A DNA stretch of 39,873 bases from Flavobacteriales bacterium (GTDB lineage: Bacteria > Bacteroidota > Bacteroidia > Flavobacteriales_D > Sanyastnellaceae). The stretch covers positions 1 through 39,873 of the forward strand of contig PKDZ01000055.1 in the NCBI GenBank assembly GCA_002862785.1, in the 5' to 3' direction. A program made the position numbers and the translations under genes. The notes beneath the pieces are model-generated. The model saw only the letters and a list, made by a program, of their open reading frames with translations. It was not told where the DNA came from and ran no database searches. The number at the start of each line of letters is the position of its first letter. The first letter of the stretch is position 1. Below are positions 17,046-24,509 of this stretch, one piece after another.

Positions 17046-17061
17046 AACCAATCCCGTGCCA
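17046..17061 (-). promoter_or_regulatory. Sigma-54-like promoter candidate upstream of groES
   Basis: The minus strand reads TGGCACGGGATTGGTT. The -24 part TGGCACG is a perfect match to the sigma-54 consensus and the spacing is right, but the -12 part reads TGGTT where TTGCW is expected, so the key GC is GT. It would start transcription about 35 bases before the groES ATG. Confidence 0.25.
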
Positions 17062-17094
17062 GTCCTTCCGGCAACGGAAATCCCTGCCAATTCC

Positions 17095-17116
17095 GTCAGG
17101 TGACCTGACAAAATGA
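17095..17116 (-). promoter_or_regulatory. Palindrome next to a -7-like element upstream of groES
   Basis: 17095-17109 is GTCAGGT-G-ACCTGAC, a perfect seven-base inverted repeat with one central base. On the minus strand it directly follows TCATTTTG (17109-17116), which matches five of six defined positions of the Bacteroidota -7 element. The palindrome would therefore cover the start of transcription, a typical place for a repressor operator. Confidence 0.45.
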
Positions 17117-17128
17117 GGCCCGGGGCGC

Positions 17129-17160
17129 AAAAAAATGTCAGCCGTGACAGGCTGACATTT
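17129..17160 (-). terminator. Rho-independent terminator of secG
   Basis: On the minus strand AAATGTCAGCC, loop TGTCAC, GGCTGACATTT forms a perfect eleven-pair stem running into a T tract. It lies 21 bases after the secG stop and separates the secG group from groESL. The plus strand also shows A/T flanks, so it could work in both directions. Confidence 0.88.
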
Positions 17161-17181
17161 CGGATGCATTCGACTCGCGGC

Positions 17182-17487
17182 TCACTGCGCCGGGGAGGCC
17201 GGGACCTCGGTCGCGACCGGCGGAACGAACTCGTCCTCGGAAAAGCCATTGTCAGCTCCCGTGCCAGCGGAGAACGCGCCAGTGGCGGCGATGCACAGCA
17301 CGAAGAGGGCGGCGGTCAAGTACCAAGTGGCCTTCTCGAGGAAGTCCGTGGTGCGCTGGACGCCACCAATCTTGCCGGCGGACTCGAAGCCAGCAGCGAG
17401 ACCGGTGCCCTTCGGGTTCTGGACGAGGATGACAGCTCCAAGCAGGATGGAGATAATCAGAATAAGGACGAGGAGAACGTAGCCCAT
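17182..17487 (-). CDS. secG: Preprotein translocase subunit SecG
   Basis: SecG is the small helper subunit of the SecYEG channel in the inner membrane. The 101-residue protein has two membrane helices (about 3-22 and 56-75) joined by the family loop VQNPKGTGLAAGFESAGKIGGV, where the NPKG.GLA core is diagnostic. The C-terminal tail is acidic, then Pro/Ala-rich, as often in Bacteroidota. It follows the TPR-like gene by 57 bases; this gap has a weak GCCCG/CGGGC hairpin just after that gene's stop, without a U run in the direction of transcription. Confidence 0.94.
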   Translation of the reverse strand: MGYVLLVLILIISILLGAVILVQNPKGTGLAAGFESAGKIGGVQRTTDFLEKATWYLTAALFVLCIAATGAFSAGTGADNGFSEDEFVPPVATEVPASPAQ

Positions 17488-17544
17488 GGTGTCGTGTGTT
17501 GATCCCTTCTAATCGGCCCGGAAGCGCCCGTCATTTGCGGGCTT

Positions 17545-18618
17545 TTAGTCGTCTTCCGACTTGCGTCCAAGCGTTTTGGATTGGGCGGCAAAATAAACGC
17601 TTTTCTCCGGGTATTTCAAGGCCAGCAGTTTGTAGGCGCGGCGGGCGCGGCCCAACTGCCCCTGTGCGGCGTAGATGCGCGCCATCGTTTCGGTGATGAG
17701 CGAGGTGTCCTCCACCAGGCTCTCCTTGGCCAACTCCTTGATGGATGGGCGCTCCACCTCGGGCTGGATTGGGCTGATGACGGGCTCGTTGCGGATGAAC
17801 AAATCAATGAGCGCGGCCTGCTGCTCCAGACGGCCTTCGGACTCCTCCCCCGTCGGAACCGCATCGCTGGACAGCACCTCCTCAACATGCCCAGCCGCTT
17901 GCTCCACCCGCAGGGCGGGGGTGCCGGCGATGGCGGACTCCGCAAAACCGGTCTGCCGGGAGCGCTCATAGGCCCACCGCGCCAAAGGCGACAGGTTGGC
18001 CACATCCACGCCAGAGTCCTCCGTATTCGGCTCGGCCGCTGTCGGTGCTTCCTCTGGTTCCGGGTCAGGCGCATCGGCCGCCCGAACGGCTTCGATCTCC
18101 TGTTCGATGCTGCGCTCAATCGCACCGAGCACCACCTCGCGGGCCAACGACCCTTCGGGCGGCACCTCGACCTCGACGCGCTCCTCCGCTTCTTCGGCCT
18201 CCTCCGCTTCCGCACTGGGCTCCTGCCCCTCGGAATCCGGCTTCGGCTCGACTGGCTCGGGGGTCCAACGGAGGCGCAATTCTTCCTCGAGCTCCGGCTC
18301 CAGCGCCTCTACGGCCCGAGCAAACGTGGCTATCTCGGATTCGATGCCCGCCCGGAACAACAGGTCGAACAGGCGGCCCGGCACCGAAGCGAACACCGCG
18401 GCCTCCACCAAGTGGTCGGCCGCCTTCATGTGGCGCCCGTCCCGGGAAGCCTTGGCCCGCAGGAGCCGGCCAGCCCCGAACGCCGGGTAAGCCTCCACCC
18501 ACTCGCCCAACGTGGAAGACCACGAGGACCAGCGCTCGGCGTCAAACGCCTGCGTATCGCCGCGCACCTCGCTCAGGAGGGCGTCAATCGGATCGGATAG
18601 AGAATTGGACTCGGCCAT
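17545..18618 (-). CDS. TPR-like protein with a long acidic, Pro-rich linker
   Basis: A 357-residue protein of unknown function. The N-terminal ~110 residues look helical and TPR-like (AYPAFGAGRLLRAKASRD, HLVEAAVFAS). The middle (about 115-210) is low-complexity and rich in Glu, Pro and Ala, and the C-terminal ~55 residues hold a clear TPR motif (TMARIYAAQGQLGRARRAYK, LKYPEKSVYFAAQ). I see no signal peptide or membrane helix, so it is probably cytoplasmic, perhaps a scaffold. A TPR protein at this place between lptE and secG is, as far as I recall, common in Bacteroidota. ATG 18618 is preferred over a TTG four codons upstream. The gap to lptE is 25 bases. Confidence 0.7.
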   Translation of the reverse strand: MAESNSLSDPIDALLSEVRGDTQAFDAERWSSWSSTLGEWVEAYPAFGAGRLLRAKASRDGRHMKAADHLVEAAVFASVPGRLFDLLFRAGIESEIATFARAVEALEPELEEELRLRWTPEPVEPKPDSEGQEPSAEAEEAEEAEERVEVEVPPEGSLAREVVLGAIERSIEQEIEAVRAADAPDPEPEEAPTAAEPNTEDSGVDVANLSPLARWAYERSRQTGFAESAIAGTPALRVEQAAGHVEEVLSSDAVPTGEESEGRLEQQAALIDLFIRNEPVISPIQPEVERPSIKELAKESLVEDTSLITETMARIYAAQGQLGRARRAYKLLALKYPEKSVYFAAQSKTLGRKSEDD

Positions 18619-18643
18619 GCGGAAGCGCAATATGCAACCGCGC

Positions 18644-19147
18644 TCACCAGTTGCCGAGGCTCGCGTTGAAGACCTCCTGGGTCAGCTGCTCGTTGATCTC
18701 CTCCACCAGTTCCCCTTCCACATCGAAGAGATCACTCGTGGCGGGGAAATCCGCAAACCGGCTGAAGGTCTTCTCGAAGTCCAGCATGGGGTCGAGCGTG
18801 TGGACGTACCGCAGCTGGACCTGCATCGTCAGCCGGTTCTGGGAGGCGACCTCTTGGCCGCCGGCGACCGCACTCGTGCTCACGTCGTAGCCGACGATGC
18901 GGCCGGAGTATTGGATCTCTCCGCCTTCCTGCACCCAGCGCAACGTGCTCTGCCGCTGGATCAAATCCTTGAGGGCTTCGGTAAACTCTTGTCCCACCTC
19001 GGGGCCAGCGAGCGGAGCGACCGGCGTGAAATAGTCCACCGAGAAGGTCTGGGCACCCCCGGTCTGCGCGCCGTAAGGCGTGTAGACACCACAGCCGGCG
19101 TGGCCGAGGATCACCGCGAATCCGAGAAGGCAGACCCACATCCTCAT
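18644..19147 (-). CDS. lptE: LptE-family LPS assembly protein
   Basis: LptE is the outer-membrane lipoprotein that plugs the LptD barrel and helps insert lipopolysaccharide. The 167-residue protein has a hydrophobic signal (MWVCLLGFAVILGHAGC) with a Cys at residue 19 that could be lipidated, although the residue at -3 is His, so the lipobox is imperfect. The GVYTPYGAQTGGAQTFSVDYFTPVA start and a region with QNRLTMQVQLRYVHTLDP fit the Bacteroidota LptE family, which is poorly conserved in sequence. Its ATG overlaps the stop of the sigma-54 activator gene (ATGA), so they are translated together. The family call rests on these motifs and on the gene order. Confidence 0.78.
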   Translation of the reverse strand: MRMWVCLLGFAVILGHAGCGVYTPYGAQTGGAQTFSVDYFTPVAPLAGPEVGQEFTEALKDLIQRQSTLRWVQEGGEIQYSGRIVGYDVSTSAVAGGQEVASQNRLTMQVQLRYVHTLDPMLDFEKTFSRFADFPATSDLFDVEGELVEEINEQLTQEVFNASLGNW

Positions 19148-20403
19148 TTGAGCCCGAATTCCTTGATTTTGCGGTACAGGGTCCGCTCCGAGATGCCGAG
19201 TTCAGCGGCGGCTTGCTTGCGGCGGTTGCCGTGCTTGACCAGCGCCCGGCGAATCAACTCACGCTCGCTCTCCACGAGCGACAGCGTCTCCTCCACCTCG
19301 CGTGCCTCGGCAAACCCATTTCCTTCCCCCGGAGTCGACCACCCTGTGGAAGTCGACTCCATGCGAGATGGCGACCCTGCCCGCTCCGGCAACCGCAACA
19401 CCTCAGAGCCACCCTGATCACCGAACACCCGATTGACGAGGGCATGGTCCTCGCTCGACGCTGTGTCGATGCGGCCGTCCTGAATCATCTTGAGCACGAG
19501 TGACTTGAGATCGGACAGGTCCGACTTCATCTCGAACAGCAGTTTGTACAGGATCTCCCGCTCGTTCATACCGGGACCGGCCTCGGCCTCATCCACCGGA
19601 ATCGTGGTCAAGCTCCGACGCGGCAGTTCCGGCAAGTAATCGAGCAGCCGGTCCACATCCACAGTCCGCTCCGTCTCGATGGCGCTGATCTGCTCAGCAA
19701 TGTTCTTCAACTGGCGCACGTTGCCCGGCCAGGGATAGCGAACGAGCAGCTCCACGGCTTCTGGACCGAGCCGAATCGGAGGCATGTGGTGCCGGTCGCT
19801 GAAGTCGGCCGTGAACTTCCGGAACAGCAGATGGATGTCGTCTCCACGCTCGCGGAGCGGCGGCAACAAGAGCGGGACCTGATTGAGGCGGTAGAACAAG
19901 TCCTCACGGAACTTCCCGGCCGCCATGGCCTTGTCGAAATCGAGGTTGGTCGCGGCCACGACACGAACATCGGTCTTGCGGACCTTGGAGGATCCGACCC
20001 GCAGATACTCTCCCGTCTCGAGCACCCGGAGCAACCGCGCCTGGGTGGCCATCGGGAGCTCGCCCACCTCATCGAGAAAAATGGTGCCTCCGTCGGCCTC
20101 CTCGAAGTAGCCTTTGCGCACCTCGTGGGCACCGGTGAAGCTGCCCTTCTCGTGGCCAAACAACTCAGAATCGATTGTGCCCTCCGGAATCGCCCCGCAA
20201 TTCACGGCGATGTACGTCCCGTGCTTCCGGGCGCTGTTGTGGTGGATGATCTTGGGCAGCGCCTCCTTTCCCGTGCCCGACTCTCCGCGGACCAGCACCG
20301 TGATGTCAGCCGGAGCCACCCGCACCGCCGTGGCGAGGGCGCGCTCCAGGCCGGGGCTGTTGCCCACGATGCCGAAACGGGATTTGACGGACTGTAGGTT
20401 CAT
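19144..20403 (-). CDS. Sigma-54-dependent transcriptional activator without sensor domain
   Basis: A bacterial enhancer-binding protein that would use ATP to open sigma-54 promoters. The 419 residues contain Walker A GESGTGKE (40-47), the sigma-54 contact loop GSFTGA (87-92), Walker B GGTIFLDE (105-112), sensor I VVAATN (148-153), the Arg-finger segment [10 protein letters not shown] (166-174), and WPGNVRQL (225-232). A variable linker (about 265-365) is followed by a Fis-type helix-turn-helix (about 385-417; [19 protein letters not shown]). There is no receiver, GAF or PAS domain: the AAA+ domain begins almost at residue 10, so activity must be set by level, by another protein, or be constitutive. 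It overlaps miaB and lptE by four bases each. A longer frame reaching into miaB is rejected. Confidence 0.92.
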   Translation of the reverse strand: MNLQSVKSRFGIVGNSPGLERALATAVRVAPADITVLVRGESGTGKEALPKIIHHNSARKHGTYIAVNCGAIPEGTIDSELFGHEKGSFTGAHEVRKGYFEEADGGTIFLDEVGELPMATQARLLRVLETGEYLRVGSSKVRKTDVRVVAATNLDFDKAMAAGKFREDLFYRLNQVPLLLPPLRERGDDIHLLFRKFTADFSDRHHMPPIRLGPEAVELLVRYPWPGNVRQLKNIAEQISAIETERTVDVDRLLDYLPELPRRSLTTIPVDEAEAGPGMNEREILYKLLFEMKSDLSDLKSLVLKMIQDGRIDTASSEDHALVNRVFGDQGGSEVLRLPERAGSPSRMESTSTGWSTPGEGNGFAEAREVEETLSLVESERELIRRALVKHGNRRKQAAAELGISERTLYRKIKEFGLK

Positions 20404-21851
20404 GCGATGAAACCCTCTTCCTGAGCGACCGCCTCTTCCACCAGTTCTCCGCGCAAGGTGATGGACGTGTGGTCCGTGGTGCGGACATAATGATACTGGC
20501 CCGGCTCCACGTCGCCTTTCGGGAAGACAATCATGGTGTTGTAGGTGTTCCGGCCCTGGAATTCCTCCGCGTTCTTCTTGGACGGCCCCTCCACCAACAC
20601 GCGGTAAATCCGACCGCACTGGGCGGCGGTCCGCTCCTTGCTGTGCTCTTGCTGGAGCTGGATGATCTCGGTGAGGCGGCGGCCCTTCTCCTCCTCCGGC
20701 ACGTCGTCCTCGAACTTCCGCTCGGCCAGCGTGCGCGGACGCTCGCTGTATTTGAACATGAAGGCCATCTCGTAGCGCACCTCGCGCATCAGGCTCAGCG
20801 TGGCCCCGTGCTGCTCCACGGTCTCGCCGCAGAAGCCGGCGATGACGTCCGTGCTGATCGCACAGTCCGGCATGATGCGGCGGATGGCGGCAATCCGGTC
20901 GAGGTACCACTCGCGGGTATAGCCCCGGTTCATGCGCTTGAGCACATCACTGTCCCCGCTCTGGACCGGCAGGTGGATGTACTTGCAAAGGTTGTCCTTG
21001 CGGGCCATCACCTCGAGCACCTCGTCGGTCATGTCCTTCGGGTGCGAGGTGGAGAAGCGCACACGCAAATCGGAATCCACGTCAGAGACGAGGTCCATCA
21101 GTTGGGCAAAGCGGACAACCGGTTGCCCCTCGTCTTTCACGTTGCCCTTGGCGTCGACATTCCACTTGTAGCTGTCCACGTTCTGACCGAGCAGTGTCAC
21201 CTCCCGGTAGCCCTTGGCAAACAGGTCACGGGCCTCGGCCACGATGCTCTGCGGATCACGGCTCCGCTCCCGGCCGCGGGTAAACGGGACGACGCAGAAA
21301 CTGCACATGTTGTCGCAGCCCCGCATGATGGAAATGAAGGCCGTCACCCCCTTGTCGTCGAGGCGGACCGGTTGAATCTCGGCGTAGGTCTCCTCCCGGC
21401 TGAGCAACGTGTTGACCGCCTTCTGGCCACCCTCGACCTCATCGACGAGGCGCGGCAGGTCGCGGTAGGCGTCCGGGCCGACCACGAGGTCGACCAGCTT
21501 TTCCTCCTCGAGCAGCTGATCCCGCAGCCGCTCGGCCATGCAGCCGAGGATGCCCACCTTGAGCTTGGGGTTGTTGCGCTTGCCCCCCTTCAAGTGCTGC
21601 AAACGGTGTCGAATCCGCTGCTCGGCGTTGTCCCGGATGGAGCACGTGTTGAGCAGAATCAAATCGGCTTCGGCCTCATTCTTGGTGGTGGCGTATCCGG
21701 CCTCGGCTAGGATGCTGGCGACGATCTCGCTGTCGCTGAAGTTCATTTGGCAACCGTAGCTCTCGAGATACAGCTTTCGCTCGCCCACGGCGCTCGATTG
21801 CAGGGCCTCGCCCTGGCGGGATTCGTCAATGGTATGGTGGCCTGGTCTCAT
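20400..21851 (-). CDS. miaB: tRNA-2-methylthio-N6-dimethylallyladenosine synthase MiaB
   Basis: MiaB is a radical-SAM methylthiotransferase that adds a methylthio group to i6A37 of tRNAs reading UNN codons. The 483-residue protein has the three N-terminal cluster cysteines Cys34 (YGCQMN), Cys70 (LNTCSIRD) and Cys104 (LGCMAE), the radical-SAM triad CxxxCxxC at 179/183/186 (GCDNMCSFC), and a C-terminal TRAM domain (about 410-475). The TTG eight codons upstream lies inside the -7 promoter element, so the ATG at 21851 is the start. The stop overlaps the next gene's ATG (ATGA), coupling MiaB to the sigma-54 activator. Confidence 0.98.
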   Translation of the reverse strand: MRPGHHTIDESRQGEALQSSAVGERKLYLESYGCQMNFSDSEIVASILAEAGYATTKNEAEADLILLNTCSIRDNAEQRIRHRLQHLKGGKRNNPKLKVGILGCMAERLRDQLLEEEKLVDLVVGPDAYRDLPRLVDEVEGGQKAVNTLLSREETYAEIQPVRLDDKGVTAFISIMRGCDNMCSFCVVPFTRGRERSRDPQSIVAEARDLFAKGYREVTLLGQNVDSYKWNVDAKGNVKDEGQPVVRFAQLMDLVSDVDSDLRVRFSTSHPKDMTDEVLEVMARKDNLCKYIHLPVQSGDSDVLKRMNRGYTREWYLDRIAAIRRIMPDCAISTDVIAGFCGETVEQHGATLSLMREVRYEMAFMFKYSERPRTLAERKFEDDVPEEEKGRRLTEIIQLQQEHSKERTAAQCGRIYRVLVEGPSKKNAEEFQGRNTYNTMIVFPKGDVEPGQYHYVRTTDHTSITLRGELVEEAVAQEEGFIA

Positions 21852-21872
21852 GGAGTTCGGACTGGAGAAATG

Positions 21873-21880
21873 CAAATTTA
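21873..21880 (-). promoter_or_regulatory. Bacteroidota -7 element for miaB
   Basis: The minus strand reads TAAATTTG, a full match to TAnnTTTG, 21 bases before the miaB ATG. It should drive the miaB-activator-lptE group. A palindrome lies eight bases upstream of it. Confidence 0.65.
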
Positions 21881-21888
21881 CGCCGAAC

Positions 21889-21903
21889 CTGACAACGTGT
21901 CAG
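21889..21903. promoter_or_regulatory. Palindrome CTGACA-ACG-TGTCAG upstream of miaB
   Basis: A perfect six-base inverted repeat with a three-base centre, placed where the -33 region of the miaB promoter would be and about 130 bases upstream of the divergent topA start. It could be an operator. The rest of the 179-base miaB-topA gap shows no other clear element. Confidence 0.4.
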
Positions 21904-22030
21904 TCTCGAAAATTGTTTTGCAGACGTACCTACGGTAGGACAGACTGCACACACGAAATGACTGACAACTGTGCCCCTGGGGTTCTCTCGCATCGGGAAT
22001 CCCGTTTTCTTTGCCGCTCATTTTCCGATC

Positions 22031-24487
22031 ATGAGCAAGAACCTCGTCATCGTCGAGAGCCCCGCCAAGGCCAAGACCATCGAAGGATACCTCGGTGGGG
22101 ACTTCGTTGTCCGATCCAGCTATGGACACATCCGGGACCTGCCCGGAGGACAGCTGGCCGTCGACGTTGAAAACGGGTTCATGCCCACCTATGAAGTGAC
22201 CGCCGACAAAGGACGCTTCAGCGAATTGAAGAAACTCGCCAAGTCCGCCCAAGTCGTCTGGCTCGCAACGGATGAGGACCGCGAGGGAGAGGCCATCAGT
22301 TGGCACTTGCAGGAAGCCCTCAGTTTGCCCGAAGCCAAGACCAAGCGCATCGTCTTCAGCGAAATCACCAAGAAGGCCATCCTCCGCGCCATCGACAATC
22401 CCCGCCAGGTCAACATGCCTCTCGTGATGGCCCAGCAGGCCCGCCGGGTGCTCGATCGTCTCGTGGGATACGAGCTCTCTCCGGTCCTCTGGAAAAAGGT
22501 CCGCCCCTCACTGTCCGCCGGCCGGGTACAAAGCGTCACGGTTCGCCTCATTGTAGAACGCGAGCGGGAAATTCTCGCCTTCCAGCCGAAGGGCTACTAC
22601 AAGGTCACCGCCCAGCTGGCCGCAGGTGGCCAAGGCTTCAAGGCCGACCTCAACAAGCGCCTCGACACCCCCGAGGTGGCCACCGAGGTTCTCCAGTCCG
22701 CCCACGGCGCAGCCCTCAAGGCTGACCGCGTCGAGCGCAAGCCAACCCAGCGCAAGCCGGCCGCGCCGTTCACCACCTCCACCCTCCAGCAGGAGGCCTC
22801 CCGGAAGCTCGGCTTTTCGGTGTCCCGCACCATGCAGGTGGCCCAGCGACTGTACGAGGCTGGCCGCATCACCTACATGCGAACGGACTCGACCAACTTG
22901 TCCGACTTCGCCCTCGACGCCGCCCAGGCCCACATCACCTCGAGCTACGGGGAGAACTACCACGAGCGACGCGTCTTCAAAACCAAGAACGCCGGCGCCC
23001 AAGAGGCCCACGAAGCCATCCGACCGACCGACATGTCCGCCGCCACCCTGCAGGGCGAGAGCGACGAGCGCCGGTTGTACGAGCTCATCTTCAAGCGCAC
23101 CTTGGCCAGCCAGATGGCCAACGCCATCATCGAAAAGACCACGGTTGACATCCACCTGCCCGGCCGAGAAGAGATGCTCGTCGCCAAGGGCGAGGCCATT
23201 CAGTTTGACGGCTTCATGAAGGTCTACCTCGAAGGCACCGACGACGAAAAAGAGGACCGCGGCATGCTGCCCCGGATGGAGCAAGGCCAGGCCCTTGACC
23301 TCAAGGCCATGCAGGCCATCGAGCGCTTCACCAAGCCGACGGCCCGCTTCAGCGAGGCCGCTTTGGTCAAAAAGCTCGAGGAACTGCAGATCGGCCGCCC
23401 GTCCACCTACGCTTCCACCATCGGCACCATCCAGAAGCGCGGCTATGTCGTCAAGGAAGACCGGGAAGGCAAGGAACGCGCCTTCCAGACCCTGCACCTG
23501 CAGGACGATGGCACCGTCCGCGCTGAGGAAAACAAAGAGATGGCCGGATCCGAGCGCTCCAAGCTGTTCCCGACCGACATCGGCATGGTCGTGACGGATT
23601 TCCTCCAGGAGCATTTCCCCTCCATCATGGACTTCCAGTTCACCGCCAAGGTGGAGCAGGAGTTCGACGACATCGCCGCCGGAAAGGACGATTGGCAACG
23701 CATGGTGAAGGCGTTCTACATGCCATTCAACGCGCAGATCCAAGACACCACAGAGAACGCCGAACGCGCCAGCGGGGAGCGAGAGTTGGGAGTGGATCCC
23801 GCCTCCGGCAAAATGGTCCTCGTCCGCATCGGCCGCTACGGGCCCCTCGCCCAGATTGGCGCCCCGGACGACGAGGAGAAGCGATTTGCCTCCTTGCTCA
23901 AAGGCCAGACCCTCGAGGGCATCACGCTCGAAGAAGCGCTCAAGCTGTTTGACCTCCCGAGAGACCTCGGCCAGTTCGAGGACAAAAAGGTCGTCGCCGC
24001 CATTGGCCGCTTCGGACCCTACGTGCGCCACGATGGCAAATTCGTGAGCATCCCCAAGGACAGCGAGTACACGCCGTACGACATTCCCCTCGACACCGCG
24101 ATCGAGATGATCCTCGCCAAGCGCGAAGCCGACGCCAAAGCCCTGCTCCGCACCTACGATGAGGATCCGGACACCCGCGTACTCATGGGCCGCTGGGGAC
24201 CGTACATCAAGTCAGGCAAAGACAACGTCAAGATTCCCAAGGGCGAGGACATCGATGGTCTCGACTGGGACCGCGTCCTTCAACTCAAGGCGGGCATCAT
24301 CAAGGCCTTCGCCGAAGACGCCAAGTGGACCATCCGCCTGAAGGGCCGCCAGTATTACCTCGTGTCCGAGAAGCAATCCGTCCGCATTCCCGTGGGCGAG
24401 AAGATCCTCGAGATGACCTGGGAGCGCGCTCAGGAAATCATCAAGGGAAAGCCGAAAACCTCCCCGAAGAGGAAGAAAAAGGCCTGA
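22031..24487 (+). CDS. topA: DNA topoisomerase I
   Basis: Type IA topoisomerase that relaxes negative supercoils through a 5'-phosphotyrosine intermediate. The 818-residue protein has the TOPRIM domain with Glu9 (IVESPAKAKTI) and the Asp pair in ATDEDREGEAI (residues 79-89), the core with LSAGRVQSV, and the active-site Tyr282 in RITYMRTDST. The C-terminal ~250 residues lack the four-Cys zinc fingers of E. coli TopA; instead they hold repeats of the type VRIGRYGPLAQIG, AAIGRFGPYVRHDGKFVSIP and MGRWGPYIKSG, as in other Bacteroidota, and end in a Lys-rich tail. The start is the ATG matching MSKNLVIVESP; 20 upstream in-frame codons are not convincing. Confidence 0.99.
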   Translation: MSKNLVIVESPAKAKTIEGYLGGDFVVRSSYGHIRDLPGGQLAVDVENGFMPTYEVTADKGRFSELKKLAKSAQVVWLATDEDREGEAISWHLQEALSLPEAKTKRIVFSEITKKAILRAIDNPRQVNMPLVMAQQARRVLDRLVGYELSPVLWKKVRPSLSAGRVQSVTVRLIVEREREILAFQPKGYYKVTAQLAAGGQGFKADLNKRLDTPEVATEVLQSAHGAALKADRVERKPTQRKPAAPFTTSTLQQEASRKLGFSVSRTMQVAQRLYEAGRITYMRTDSTNLSDFALDAAQAHITSSYGENYHERRVFKTKNAGAQEAHEAIRPTDMSAATLQGESDERRLYELIFKRTLASQMANAIIEKTTVDIHLPGREEMLVAKGEAIQFDGFMKVYLEGTDDEKEDRGMLPRMEQGQALDLKAMQAIERFTKPTARFSEAALVKKLEELQIGRPSTYASTIGTIQKRGYVVKEDREGKERAFQTLHLQDDGTVRAEENKEMAGSERSKLFPTDIGMVVTDFLQEHFPSIMDFQFTAKVEQEFDDIAAGKDDWQRMVKAFYMPFNAQIQDTTENAERASGERELGVDPASGKMVLVRIGRYGPLAQIGAPDDEEKRFASLLKGQTLEGITLEEALKLFDLPRDLGQFEDKKVVAAIGRFGPYVRHDGKFVSIPKDSEYTPYDIPLDTAIEMILAKREADAKALLRTYDEDPDTRVLMGRWGPYIKSGKDNVKIPKGEDIDGLDWDRVLQLKAGIIKAFAEDAKWTIRLKGRQYYLVSEKQSVRIPVGEKILEMTWERAQEIIKGKPKTSPKRKKKA

Positions 24488-24509
24488 TCGGACGGGGTAG
24501 ATTTACCCT

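Noticed and set aside
17528-17546. GCCCG/CGGGC hairpin between the TPR-like gene and secG as a terminator
   Set aside because: The T run is only on the plus strand, where no gene ends. In the direction of transcription (minus) the stem is short and followed by GC-rich sequence.
19144-20910. A longer sigma-54 activator with an N-terminal extension
   Set aside because: The extension lies in miaB in another frame and is Arg/His-rich without a domain. The ATG at 20403 overlaps the miaB stop in the usual ATGA way.
23760-24487. Zinc-finger C-terminus of topoisomerase I
   Set aside because: The region has no Cys pairs; it holds Gly/Arg-rich topoisomerase C-terminal repeats.
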